Source: Lentisphaeria bacterium (GTDB lineage Bacteria; Verrucomicrobiota; Lentisphaeria; Victivallales; Victivallaceae). Taken from it: a stretch of 64,000 bases of DNA. The DNA is taken from the NCBI GenBank assembly GCA_018265615.1, contig JABLYX010000013.1, positions 37,013-101,012 of the forward strand. The letters run 5' to 3'. Below, piece by piece: positions 53,612 to 61,399 of the stretch. Each line of letters opens with the position of its first letter. The first letter of the stretch is position 1. Both the position numbers and the translations under genes were made by a program. The notes beneath the pieces were generated by a model. It did not search any database. It was given only the letters and a program-made list of their open reading frames with translations, and was not told the DNA's origin.

Positions 53612-53936
53612 AATCCCCCATGCCCGGCATCGCCTCCCACAAGTGCCGGTCGAGGTCGGCGCAGCCGTTCCGCCGGAACCGGACGCCCTCGCGCTCGAGC
53701 AGCGTACGCTGCTCCGGCCAACCCGGGGCCGTGCGCCCGGCGTGGTTCACGACGCGGTGACACGGCAGGCACCGCCCGGCGGGGGCATGCGACATCGCAT
53801 GCCCGACCATGCGCGACCGCCGGGGGTGGCCGGTCAGAAAAGCGATCTGCCCGTATGTGGCGACCCGGCCGGCCGGAATCGCCGCGACGATCCGGTATAC
53901 CTGTTCCGCGTAAGCTGAAATCCTGTCCATGCCCAT
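53589..53936 (-). CDS. short MGMT-domain protein (methylated-DNA cysteine methyltransferase-like)
   Basis: This 115-residue protein contains only the C-terminal DNA-binding and active-site domain of O6-alkylguanine-DNA alkyltransferases: IPAGRVATYGQIAFLTGHP, the helix RMVGHAM with the Arg that flips the base, and the active site LPCHRVV. The catalytic Cys is present, unlike in alkyltransferase-like proteins where it is Trp. The N-terminal domain of full-length Ogt/MGMT is missing. It could repair or only sense alkylated bases. The start is either of two ATG codons at 53936 and 53930. Confidence 0.82.
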   Translation of the reverse strand: MGMDRISAYAEQVYRIVAAIPAGRVATYGQIAFLTGHPRRSRMVGHAMSHAPAGRCLPCHRVVNHAGRTAPGWPEQRTLLEREGVRFRRNGCADLDRHLWEAMPGMGDFSGVPGE

Positions 53937-53975
53937 AACGTACTGCCCCGATGCGCTGTTTTCAAGTTTCGCGCC

Positions 53976-55193
53976 TCAATACCGGACAACCGGAATATTG
54001 CGTTCTCCAGCCTGCGCTTCGAGGCGGAACTCGCGCAGAAAGCGCTTGAGATACAACTTCTCCGTCCCCGCCGGCAGCGTGAAATAGCCGGGAGGGGATA
54101 CGAAAACGAGCGGGGACTCCGCATAAAACCGCGCATATTCGGCGGCGGAGCCGAAAAGGACGACCGGTTCGCCGTCCGGCTGCTCCGGCGCGCCGCGGGA
54201 AAGCGGAATCCGGCACTCCCCATATCCGTGCTCCTTCAGGAACACGGCCGCATCTTTCAGCGGAAACTCCGGCGGGAGAAGCGCGAGGATCCTTCCGGTT
54301 CCTTCCGGGACAATCGCGCCGCCGCGCACTTCCGGAGCGTTCCCGGCCGGAAACAGCAGCAATGCGCCGATGACGGCGGCGGCGGCCCCGGCGGCAGCGG
54401 CGAAACGCCGCCACCGGAATTTTCCGGCACAGAGCCACGTCCCGATTCCGAGAAACAGCAGAAAAAGCAGCCATGACAGGATAAAGTTCGACAGCGGCAG
54501 TTCCCCATGTCCGCGAAAGTCGAACAGCACTCCCCAGTCGAACACGCTGGCGGAGCATGCGGCGACGCAGAGCCCGGCGAACGAGGCATACGCCGCAGGT
54601 TTGCGCCATCCGGAAAACAGCGCATACGCGATCGCCCCCGTCCAGAGGACCCCGGCAAAGATGCCGCACTCCGCGAGTAAAGTCAGATGGCTGTTCACGA
54701 GTGTCCGGCAGACGATTCCGTCCCGCAGCAGAAAAGCGGTCGCCAGCGCGCCGGAGTTCCCGCAGCCGACTCCCCGGAGCGGATTCGCGGCAAAAAGCGA
54801 GGCTCCCGCCAGCCAGATGTCGAAGCGGTTCGTAACGGCGCGGTCGAGAACAAAGCGGGACGCCACTCCCGCAAAGAGGAACAGAAGAAACGCCCCGGTC
54901 GCAATCCCGGCCAAGAGCCGCCGGTTCCCACCCTTTATCAGGAAAAAATACAATGCCAGCTCAAGGAAGAAAATCACCGCTCCGGTCCGGGAAAAGGTCG
55001 CCGCGAGCGCAGCCGTCAGCAGCACAGTCAGCACTCCGAACCCGATCCGGCAGCCGGGCTGTTTCCAGCGCAGCAGCGCAGCCCAGCAGAACGGCAGGAG
55101 CGCGCAGATCAGGGCGGCGGCATGGTTCGGATTATAAAAGCCGAATCCCTGCCGGACAATCCCCTCGTAAGTGAACTCCATCATTTCAGCCAC
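53976..55193 (-). CDS. O-antigen ligase/polymerase-like membrane protein with C-terminal domain
   Basis: This 405-residue protein has about eight TM helices in residues 20 to 275. GFYNPNHAAALICALLPF matches the N-P-N-H motif of the Wzy/WaaL ligase family, and RFDIWLAGASLFAANPLRGVGCG the later W-x-x-x-x-x-x-F-x-x-x-P-x-x-G-x-G motif. The helices that normally precede this motif are missing, so the protein seems short at the start. After the last TM, about 110 residues form a soluble domain of mixed strands and helices that I do not recognise. The start overlaps the upstream esterase gene by 13 bp. Confidence 0.7.
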   Translation of the reverse strand: MAEMMEFTYEGIVRQGFGFYNPNHAAALICALLPFCWAALLRWKQPGCRIGFGVLTVLLTAALAATFSRTGAVIFFLELALYFFLIKGGNRRLLAGIATGAFLLFLFAGVASRFVLDRAVTNRFDIWLAGASLFAANPLRGVGCGNSGALATAFLLRDGIVCRTLVNSHLTLLAECGIFAGVLWTGAIAYALFSGWRKPAAYASFAGLCVAACSASVFDWGVLFDFRGHGELPLSNFILSWLLFLLFLGIGTWLCAGKFRWRRFAAAAGAAAAVIGALLLFPAGNAPEVRGGAIVPEGTGRILALLPPEFPLKDAAVFLKEHGYGECRIPLSRGAPEQPDGEPVVLFGSAAEYARFYAESPLVFVSPPGYFTLPAGTEKLYLKRFLREFRLEAQAGERNIPVVRY

Positions 55194-55957
55194 AGCTCCG
55201 TAACCGCTCCGCCGTACAGCGGATTGCGGAATTCCGGGTCGATCGACTCCGCCCGTGAAGCGGGAACGATCCGCTTCGTGTCATCCTCGCCGTAAGTTCC
55301 GGCCCCCTCCCCGGAGAGCAGCGCATCGAACCACGCCCGTGCAAGGGCGAGCGCCTCCGGCCCCAGTTCGTGCCCGGCGTCTCCGTCATATTTCCACAAC
55401 AACGGGCCGCCCGCCTCACGGTAACGGTAGACAAACTCCCGGCTGATCGCAAACCGCTGCTCATCCAGAACCCCGCAGGAGAGGAGCGCCGGAACCGGCT
55501 CCGGAGGAACCGCCGCGCGGAAATAGACTCCGCAGCCGTGCGCCCCCCACGCCGCGACCCGCTCCGGCATCCATGCGTAGAACAGATTAGCGCACTGTCC
55601 GCCGGCGGAATAGCCGTAGAGCATCAGCTTCCCCGGCTTCAGGCCGTACTCCCGTTCGAGCATGGCGACGGCGCGCAGCAGCAGCGGGCCGGACCACGCG
55701 CCCGGTTCCCAATATTCCCGGTCCCGGAACGAGGGCGCAAGCAGAAACAGTCCGTGACGGTCGGCCAGGGCATCGAACCGGAATGCTTCGAGCGTCTTCT
55801 CCCCCGGCCAGTTCCGTCCCCCGAAAAGCACCATGATCCGGCTGTTCCCGCCGGGATTCGCCGGAGCCCGCCAGACAAACCCGACTCCGTCGAGCACGGC
55901 GGATCCGGCCGCCAGCGCAAGCGGCAGCAGCAGCGCGGCAAGAAGAAGACGCTTCAC
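55181..55957 (-). CDS. secreted esterase, PHB-depolymerase/LpqC-like, paralog 2
   Basis: This 258-residue alpha/beta-hydrolase has a signal peptide (RLLLAALLLPLALAAGSA). Motifs are IMVLFGGRNW (oxyanion side), the nucleophile elbow GYSAGGQCANLF, CGVLDEQRF (probable acid) and GDAGHELG (His). It closely resembles the gene before it, so the pair arose by tandem duplication. The GTG start overlaps the TGA of the first copy (GTGA), with GGGAGG upstream. It probably removes ester groups from polysaccharides in the periplasm or outside the cell. Confidence 0.75.
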   Translation of the reverse strand: MKRLLLAALLLPLALAAGSAVLDGVGFVWRAPANPGGNSRIMVLFGGRNWPGEKTLEAFRFDALADRHGLFLLAPSFRDREYWEPGAWSGPLLLRAVAMLEREYGLKPGKLMLYGYSAGGQCANLFYAWMPERVAAWGAHGCGVYFRAAVPPEPVPALLSCGVLDEQRFAISREFVYRYREAGGPLLWKYDGDAGHELGPEALALARAWFDALLSGEGAGTYGEDDTKRIVPASRAESIDPEFRNPLYGGAVTELWLK

Positions 55958-56844
55958 GGCGCCTCCCTTCCCCACGCCTCCGCGATCGCCCGGACCGGCA
56001 GGAAAACGCGGTCTTCCGGCAGAATACTTTTTGCGCGCGGCGAATCGGCCGGATAGAAAACATGATCCTGATCATCCCCGATAAAAGCTTCCCCGGAACC
56101 GCCTCCGTCCTTTCCGCTCCGGCCGAGGTCGGCACAATGAAGCTCATGGTAATACCCGAGAAACACGCGCGCAAGCTTCAACGAATCCGGCGGGACATCA
56201 TGCGGGGAGTTCGGAAACGACTTCCAGATGATTGCAGTTCCCTTCCGGCGCGCGTTTTCGACGAAAGTCCGGCTGATGATATAACGCGCGGTGTCCGCGT
56301 CGCCGCAGGTGACGAGCCCGGGAACGGCGCGGATCCGGCCGCCGGGATCATGAAAGACGCCGCAGGCGTGGGAGACCCATGCGCGCGCAGCTTCCGGCTT
56401 CCAGGCCGGGAACAGGTTTGCACACTGCGATCCGGCGGAATACCCGTAAAACAGCAGCTTTCCTGTGCAGATGTTATAACGCTTCCGGATGTCGGCCAGA
56501 GCAGCAAAGAGCGCGCGCCCGGACCACTCCTGCGGCTCCCAGTAATTGTCGTTCCGGAACCCCGGACAGACAAGGAAGATCCCGTGCCTGTCGGCCCATT
56601 CATCCCAGCCGAGCCGCCCGGAAGCATCTGCCCGGCCGTCGGTATTGCGCCCGCCGAAAAGGACCAGCACCCGCCAGGATCCGGGCTGCTCCGCATCATA
56701 ATCCTTCGGAACCCGGAAGTGGACTGTAACCGTGCGGTTCTCCGGCGCGCGCGTTTTGACCTGCACCGACTCGACCGCTGCCGGTGCGGCGCTCCCCGGC
56801 AGAGCGAACATCAGCCCGAGCAGTAAAATTCCATTTTTCCACAT
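55954..56844 (-). CDS. secreted esterase, PHB-depolymerase/LpqC-like, paralog 1
   Basis: This 296-residue alpha/beta-hydrolase has a signal peptide (ILLLGLMFALPGSAAPA). Motifs parallel the downstream copy: RVLVLFGGRNTDG, GFRNDNYWEPQEWSG, nucleophile GYSAGSQCANLF, LVTCGDADTARY and NSPHDVPPD (His). GAGAGGAA precedes the ATG at 56844. The longer frame upstream runs antisense-like through the intergenic part. It belongs to an operon of a secreted protein, two esterases and a ligase-like membrane protein. Confidence 0.75.
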   Translation of the reverse strand: MWKNGILLLGLMFALPGSAAPAAVESVQVKTRAPENRTVTVHFRVPKDYDAEQPGSWRVLVLFGGRNTDGRADASGRLGWDEWADRHGIFLVCPGFRNDNYWEPQEWSGRALFAALADIRKRYNICTGKLLFYGYSAGSQCANLFPAWKPEAARAWVSHACGVFHDPGGRIRAVPGLVTCGDADTARYIISRTFVENARRKGTAIIWKSFPNSPHDVPPDSLKLARVFLGYYHELHCADLGRSGKDGGGSGEAFIGDDQDHVFYPADSPRAKSILPEDRVFLPVRAIAEAWGREAP

Positions 56845-56875
56845 ACGCGGTTCCTCTCCCCCTCCCCGGGCCGCA

Positions 56876-57874
56876 TCACCCTTTCGGCCGCGGCTGCTCC
56901 ACCTCTGAGGTCTCCGGGGAAGCCTCGCGAAGAATATCCCGGAGCTCAACGAGTTCCGGCTCCAGCGAACGGTATTCCGGCAGAACCGCACCGGCAGAAT
57001 AACATTTCTCCCGAGTGGCCTCCAGCAGCGTCTCCGCTGCCGGTTTCAGGCCGGAGCTGCGGCTGTCCAGCCGGCTGCGATGCTTCACGAGCAGCCGCAG
57101 ATAAGCATCGACGAAATCCCACTCCTGCCTGACCGTCATGGGCCACCCGGCCAGACACCAGTCAAAGCTCATCACGGTTTTCGTCGGATTGATTTCCGCG
57201 GCACGTTCCAGATGCCAGAAAAGCTTTTCGTCGTGCGGCGACAGCAGCCCGAGAAACAAATTGAGCCCGAAATCATCCGGAGAATCGGCCGGCAGCCGCT
57301 GCGCCACGCCGGCGGCCTCCTTCCATTTGCCGACAAATGCCAGCGCCATCGCGGTTTCCGTCGAGGGGGCGGCATCGGGCGGCCGGGAGTCAAGATGGAA
57401 TACCGCCCAGACCGTCGGTGACATCGTGTCCGCCGGAACTGAATTCCCCTGATCGAGCAGCATCAGGGCCGCCTGCCGCCCCTGCTCACGATCCCGCAGC
57501 ATTCTCTGCAATACGACTCCATATGCGGATGACGAGCACACGACCTTCCGGGAAGAATCGAGGAAGCTCTTTCCGGAAGGGGAGAGAACGCTCCTCCTGC
57601 CGGGAAATTTCGCCCCATCCGCAGACGAAAAGATCCTCGTACGCCTCCGCTCTTTTCCCGGAGACGATTCAGTCCGGGTCTCCACCTGCCTGCCGGTCAC
57701 CGTGGTAATGCGCCGCTCCTGCCGGTTGTCGACGATGAAAATCACGGACTCATCGGTCAGAACGACCTCCTGAGAGGAGCCGTCCCGCAGATACCACGTA
57801 TGCCCGACTCGGCCTTCCCCGGCGGCGGAAAAACCGCAACCGAGGACCAACAGCAATGCAATGAACGTTTTCAT
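56876..57874 (-). CDS. exported protein of unknown function
   Basis: This 332-residue protein has a signal peptide (KTFIALLLVLGCGFSAAGEG); a weak lipobox VLGC makes a lipoprotein possible. The N-terminal 80 residues look like a small beta-domain (TWYLRDGSSQEVVLTDESVIFIVDN). The middle and end are helical, resembling a TPR-like array (ALAFVGKWKEAAGVAQRLP; HLERAAEINPTKTV). No ribosome site lies before ATG 57874. Instead the start overlaps the stop of a short upstream frame, and the promoter is probably in repeat copy A. It heads the esterase/ligase operon. Confidence 0.65.
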   Translation of the reverse strand: MKTFIALLLVLGCGFSAAGEGRVGHTWYLRDGSSQEVVLTDESVIFIVDNRQERRITTVTGRQVETRTESSPGKERRRTRIFSSADGAKFPGRRSVLSPSGKSFLDSSRKVVCSSSAYGVVLQRMLRDREQGRQAALMLLDQGNSVPADTMSPTVWAVFHLDSRPPDAAPSTETAMALAFVGKWKEAAGVAQRLPADSPDDFGLNLFLGLLSPHDEKLFWHLERAAEINPTKTVMSFDWCLAGWPMTVRQEWDFVDAYLRLLVKHRSRLDSRSSGLKPAAETLLEATREKCYSAGAVLPEYRSLEPELVELRDILREASPETSEVEQPRPKG

Positions 57875-57981
57875 CAATTGTATTTTCTATAAAAAATCAA
57901 TCTCAAGATCGAACCGGACTGAAGCCGCCCTGCAAAGTGGTTCTTCACTCCCGCGCACTGCCCATCAAAACGCCGGGCCAC
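57874..57981 (-). CDS. possible 35-residue leader ORF
   Basis: A GTG at 57981 behind GAGGGAG opens a basic 35-residue frame whose TGA shares its A with the ATG of the next gene. The location after the repeat-A promoter corresponds to the ribosome site of the Rhs genes behind copies B and C. It could couple translation to the next gene, which lacks its own site. It may instead be a chance frame. Confidence 0.35.
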   Translation of the reverse strand: MARRFDGQCAGVKNHFAGRLQSGSILRLIFYRKYN

Positions 57982-58003
57982 GTTCTCCCTCTGCACCGAA
58001 CGG

Positions 58004-58168
58004 TTCACACCTGTTGATATTATGGACAAAACCGGGCAAAATGTCAAGGATCCGCAAGGCAAACTCAAGGAAATATTCGCAATTCTCCGGTAAAACAAAA
58101 AGGACTCCTGCGCAATACGAGGTTTGAAGTTGGACAGCTTTCCCGTGCCAGGGGTGTGCAGGTGCTCT
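58004..58168 (-). repeat. promoter-bearing repeat, copy A
   Basis: This roughly 165-bp block matches copies B and C with few changes. Read leftward it contains TTGACA (58047-58042), a 17-base spacer and CATAAT (58024-58019). It drives the secreted-protein/esterase operon instead of an Rhs gene. The block ends in TTCACAC, beyond which the three copies differ. Confidence 0.8.
58019..58047 (-). promoter_or_regulatory. promoter in repeat copy A
   Basis: TTGACA, 17 bases, CATAAT on the minus strand, identical in its hexamers to copies B and C. Confidence 0.75.
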
Positions 58169-58175
58169 AAAGGGT

Positions 58176-59021
58176 TTATCGGATTACAACATTATCTATA
58201 CGCATTTTATCCAGCCAGCTTTCATTAGTCACTCTACAGTTTATTAACGTAAGTTGAGTTAAAGAGGAAATGTGCTTTGCCAAGAAACTTGCATCAACAT
58301 CGGCCATCAAGAAAGTCAATACTTTGATATTTGCAGAATGAAACAAATTCTCTACTCCGGAACAGTTTCCTACAATAAGCAAAGTACTCAATTCCGGCAG
58401 GGCAACATCACTCTTATTCGTGAAAGTTATTTTCTTCTCTCCTGCTTCACCATTTTCAATTGCCTGGCCGATGATGAGCCCCTTCAGCTTCTTGTATTGT
58501 TCCAAATGCTTCACATCAAACGTCGTATTTGCCCCGAAACTCAAACTCAAATCTTCCAACCCGGAGAAATCGGGCAAGCCGGCAACTTTATCATAACACT
58601 TCCAATCTTCAATCGCAAAATTCTTCAACACTCCGGACAGTTTTCCTGCCGGCCATGTAAATGCGGAATTCCCGGTACTGCAGACAACCAGCCGCTGGAT
58701 CGCAGGACTGGTAATATCAGGTATATTCCCGACAAATCCAATCAGTGTCACATCATACTGATATGCTGGATCCAGTTGATTTAAACATGTCAAATTGTAT
58801 TTCGCGGGCTTGAACAGCTCGATCTTTACAACGAACTGGCCAAGCTCCTGCCAACATGCGACCTTTATCGGTTTTCCTCTGTTCTGGCGGGTGAGTTTCC
58901 TGACCACCTGCTGTTCCGGGGAATATAGACCATCCAACCCATCAGTCCAGAAGAAAAAATGCAGTAAAGCTCCTCCTCCCAAGATGCATAAACATCCCAA
59001 TATATATAGATATTTTTTCAT
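58176..59021 (-). CDS. membrane-anchored leucine-rich protein, candidate Rhs partner
   Basis: This 281-residue protein from AT-rich DNA begins with an uncleaved anchor or signal (YLYILGCLCILGGGALLHFFF) and continues with irregular leucine-rich repeats (LPDFSGLEDLSLSFG, LKGLIIGQ, LPELSTLLIVGNCSGVENL, SLTQLTLINCRVTNES). The domain faces the periplasm. It follows the short Rhs-tip gene by 108 bp on the same strand, where immunity genes normally lie. A similar leucine-rich protein sits at the right edge of the window. The immunity role is an inference from position. GGAG lies rather far (about 14 bases) from the ATG. Confidence 0.65.
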   Translation of the reverse strand: MKKYLYILGCLCILGGGALLHFFFWTDGLDGLYSPEQQVVRKLTRQNRGKPIKVACWQELGQFVVKIELFKPAKYNLTCLNQLDPAYQYDVTLIGFVGNIPDITSPAIQRLVVCSTGNSAFTWPAGKLSGVLKNFAIEDWKCYDKVAGLPDFSGLEDLSLSFGANTTFDVKHLEQYKKLKGLIIGQAIENGEAGEKKITFTNKSDVALPELSTLLIVGNCSGVENLFHSANIKVLTFLMADVDASFLAKHISSLTQLTLINCRVTNESWLDKMRIDNVVIR

Positions 59022-59129
59022 ATTGTATATCTTACTCCAGTCAAATGAGCAATGAAAATAATAATTTAAATGAGTTTCACAGTATGGCAATGGCTCGCAA
59101 GCAAACTGCGAACCACTGCCACAAATGTT

Positions 59130-59915
59130 CTATTCTACTTTTTCAAAATATATCACTCTAGTGGTTGTCCCTATAATATCATTCGTTATATTATGCGCGC
59201 CTGTTACAGGAGCAATTCCAGGCAGAATAGGGGTATAAACATTATATATATCTGTAATTTTCGTCACTCTATAGAAATAATAGATTTGTTTACTGTCATC
59301 ATTTTCCTCTGTATAAAACTCGACTAATTCAAATGAGAATGTAATTACAGTAAAGACAGTAACATCACACTGTCCTAAACTACCATAATTTACAGGAGTT
59401 AGCATTCTTGAATCCGTTGCCGGAACATAATTTTTTCTTCCATCAACATCTGCAACTTCTTTCCATGCAGCACCTTGCCAATCAATGTATTTGGTCACAT
59501 TATTATTGACATACGCGAGGTTGTTCCAGCCGTCGGGGTAGCCCGTCGGGTCGGCGGTCTGCCATTTGCCGAGGTTTGCGCGGTAGTTGCGGAAGAGGAA
59601 GGCGTAGCCGAGTTCTCCGATGTGAGGCTTCCCCGTGAAGAAGTCATAGTCGGAGGCGGTTTCGGTCTGGCCGAAGGCGTCGCGTTCGATCACGGAGAAC
59701 TCCCCGCCGGTCTTCGCTCCCAATGTGCTCCCGAGCATATCGTTGAAGAGCGTTTTGTCCCCTGCGATGACCGGATTTCCGCCCGTCACGGCAGGCTCGT
59801 TCACATAGTTCGTGCCGTCCCGGCGGATCAATGCGAGGCCGTCCCACAGGAACGTCTCTTTCCTGTCGCCGCCCGCGCTTGCAGACTGCCTGTGGCAGCG
59901 GCAGTTCCAAACCAT
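59130..59915 (-). CDS. short Rhs-core protein with variable C-terminal tip B
   Basis: This is a 261-residue protein. Residues 1 to 140 are the end of an Rhs core (FLWDGLALIRRDGTNYVNEPAV; FRNYRANLGKWQTADPTGYPDG; NNLAYVNNNVT). The tip from 141 on (about 120 residues) is unlike the neighbouring tip and not recognised. Full Rhs proteins have many YD repeats and exceed 1000 residues; none are here. The gene nevertheless has its own promoter in repeat copy B and a GGAGGG ribosome site 7 bases before ATG 59915, so it seems to be expressed as a separate small protein. The core is GC-rich and the tip AT-rich. No signal peptide. Confidence 0.75.
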   Translation of the reverse strand: MVWNCRCHRQSASAGGDRKETFLWDGLALIRRDGTNYVNEPAVTGGNPVIAGDKTLFNDMLGSTLGAKTGGEFSVIERDAFGQTETASDYDFFTGKPHIGELGYAFLFRNYRANLGKWQTADPTGYPDGWNNLAYVNNNVTKYIDWQGAAWKEVADVDGRKNYVPATDSRMLTPVNYGSLGQCDVTVFTVITFSFELVEFYTEENDDSKQIYYFYRVTKITDIYNVYTPILPGIAPVTGAHNITNDIIGTTTRVIYFEKVE

Positions 59916-60088
59916 TCGCTTACCCTCCGTGAGTTCACACCTGTTGATATTATGGGCAAAACCGCATGAAATGTCAAGGGGCCGCAAGGCAAACTCAAGG
60001 AAATATTCGCAATTCTCCGGTAATCCTGCACGATATGAGGTTTGAAGTAGGACAGCTTTCCCGTACCCGGGGTGCGCAGATACTCTAA
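59497..60088 (-). repeat. Rhs cassette repeat, copy B (core plus promoter block)
   Basis: This block is nearly identical to 61840-62440: about a dozen mismatches in the 300 bases aligned by eye within the core. It covers the Rhs core, start, ribosome site and promoter block. Similarity stops sharply at 59497, at the start of the tip. Copy B lacks about a dozen bases of the AAACAAAAAGGACTC stretch that A and C have upstream of the promoter. Confidence 0.85.
59949..59977 (-). promoter_or_regulatory. promoter in repeat copy B
   Basis: Minus strand TTGACA (59977-59972), 17 bases, CATAAT (59954-59949), 34 bases before the ATG of the Rhs-tip B gene. Confidence 0.75.
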
Positions 60089-60133
60089 GGAATATTCTTT
60101 AATTACTTGATAATACTCCTCAATCAGGCCGTT

Positions 60134-60337
60134 TCAGTTTTGATTTTTAATATTATACTTTTCACATTCCCCTTTTAATTTTTCATACCCGGAACAAGCA
60201 AATACTCCAATCGCATATCTTTCCGAGTAATACAAATCCTTACTTTGATATTTGTAATTTATCGATAACTCTGATCTCATCACTTCTGGTGTCCAATATC
60301 CACAAAATGCCCGGAGGAGTTGATGATTCAAACGCAT
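60134..60337 (-). CDS. small hypothetical protein
   Basis: This 67-residue polar, Tyr-rich protein (KYQSKDLYYSERYAIG) is unlike any family I know. GGAGGG lies 5 bases before the ATG, which supports translation. It stands last in the cassette C group, before repeat copy B, and may be an accessory or remnant of an immunity region. Confidence 0.45.
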   Translation of the reverse strand: MRLNHQLLRAFCGYWTPEVMRSELSINYKYQSKDLYYSERYAIGVFACSGYEKLKGECEKYNIKNQN

Positions 60338-60550
60338 AACGTCCCTCCGGTTTATTCCATATCACCAATGAGATCACCACTGTAAAAATTATAAATCATA
60401 CGAAAGAAGCAATATAGGAAAAATAAATTTCACTCATTCCTGCCATTTTTCTCCAATTAGTACACGCCTAACACCAGCAATTTCATTGTTGAAATTTTCA
60501 ATCTTTCTCACTGTAATATCCATTATACCATATCTGGGCAATCAGGCCGG
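60338..60550. other. AT-rich gap in cassette C group
   Basis: No clear gene. A 29-codon minus-strand frame beginning MDITVRKIENFNNE looks protein-like but has no ribosome site, and may be a decayed gene. Confidence 0.35.
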
Positions 60551-60736
60551 CTACTCTTTTTCCGGTTTTCTGCTTACGGTAAAATAGACGACCAAAAACC
60601 CCAGCCAACTTAGAAAATACGATGCAAGAAAGCACGAAAGTAACTTTATTTTACTACAATCCTTATAAAGCAACATTGCTATAATTCCGGGAGCAAGAAA
60701 TAAAATGAATGGAGCAAGTATAAAATCAAAATACAT
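60551..60736 (-). CDS. small two-helix membrane protein
   Basis: This 61-residue protein has two hydrophobic helices (FILAPFILFLAPGIIAMLLY and LLSCFLASYFLSWLGFLVVYF) and a charged end (SRKPEKE). AAAGG lies 6 bases or so before the ATG. It follows the lipoprotein gene behind Rhs tip C and may help protect the membrane; no family is assigned. Confidence 0.55.
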   Translation of the reverse strand: MYFDFILAPFILFLAPGIIAMLLYKDCSKIKLLSCFLASYFLSWLGFLVVYFTVSRKPEKE

Positions 60737-60787
60737 AATAAACCTTTCGATGCACCAATTTCAAAAATATCGATTCAAATGATATTA

Positions 60788-61399
60788 TTATTTATGCTGT
60801 TTCATATATGCACACACAGACTCAAGTAATTCATCAGTCGGCAAGAGCATCTGACTGGCATTCTCCCAGTCCTTTAAATATTGCATTGCCAGTTCTCTCT
60901 CGCCCTCCTCTAATAATTTAAGTATCCTATACTTATAGGCATATCTCATCTCCATAAAGTTTAATACAGGCGCAGAGAAATCAATAGGTTTATTCAAGAT
61001 TCCATTAGTTCCCCAGATAGTAATTTTTGTCCTCTGTTTTGAAAGCCTAGCCCGACGGAGCAAATCAAAAACCCCTAACTGTTCTGCATTCCGGCAGACC
61101 AAACCCCAATAGCCATTTTCCGGAATTTCAGAAATCGAAAACTCCGACAAATGATTTATCTCGCTTTTGATTTGCTCGTCCGAAAACAAAGCACCTATTC
61201 TTTTTGAATTGTCATGAAAAATATCATACTTGCCTATCTCAAATAAATAATGGAACGCCTCCTTTTTATCAGAGAGCACTGTTTTAATTGTGACAGAATC
61301 TGTAAACTCGTTATTTGAATCACAACCACCAATAAAAAGTGTAAATACGATTCCAACAAGTAATACGGAACTATTGATAATTGAACTATTCACAAACAT
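60788..61399 (-). CDS. lipoprotein following Rhs tip C, candidate immunity protein
   Basis: This 203-residue predicted lipoprotein has a signal (SSVLLVGIVFTLFIGGC, Cys near residue 26). A polar helical domain follows. Its start overlaps the 3' end of the Rhs-tip C gene by 14 bp, which is the classic coupling of a toxin with its immunity gene. The periplasmic location would fit a toxin acting in the periplasm or on the envelope. No family is recognised. Confidence 0.6.
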   Translation of the reverse strand: MFVNSSIINSSVLLVGIVFTLFIGGCDSNNEFTDSVTIKTVLSDKKEAFHYLFEIGKYDIFHDNSKRIGALFSDEQIKSEINHLSEFSISEIPENGYWGLVCRNAEQLGVFDLLRRARLSKQRTKITIWGTNGILNKPIDFSAPVLNFMEMRYAYKYRILKLLEEGERELAMQYLKDWENASQMLLPTDELLESVCAYMKQHK

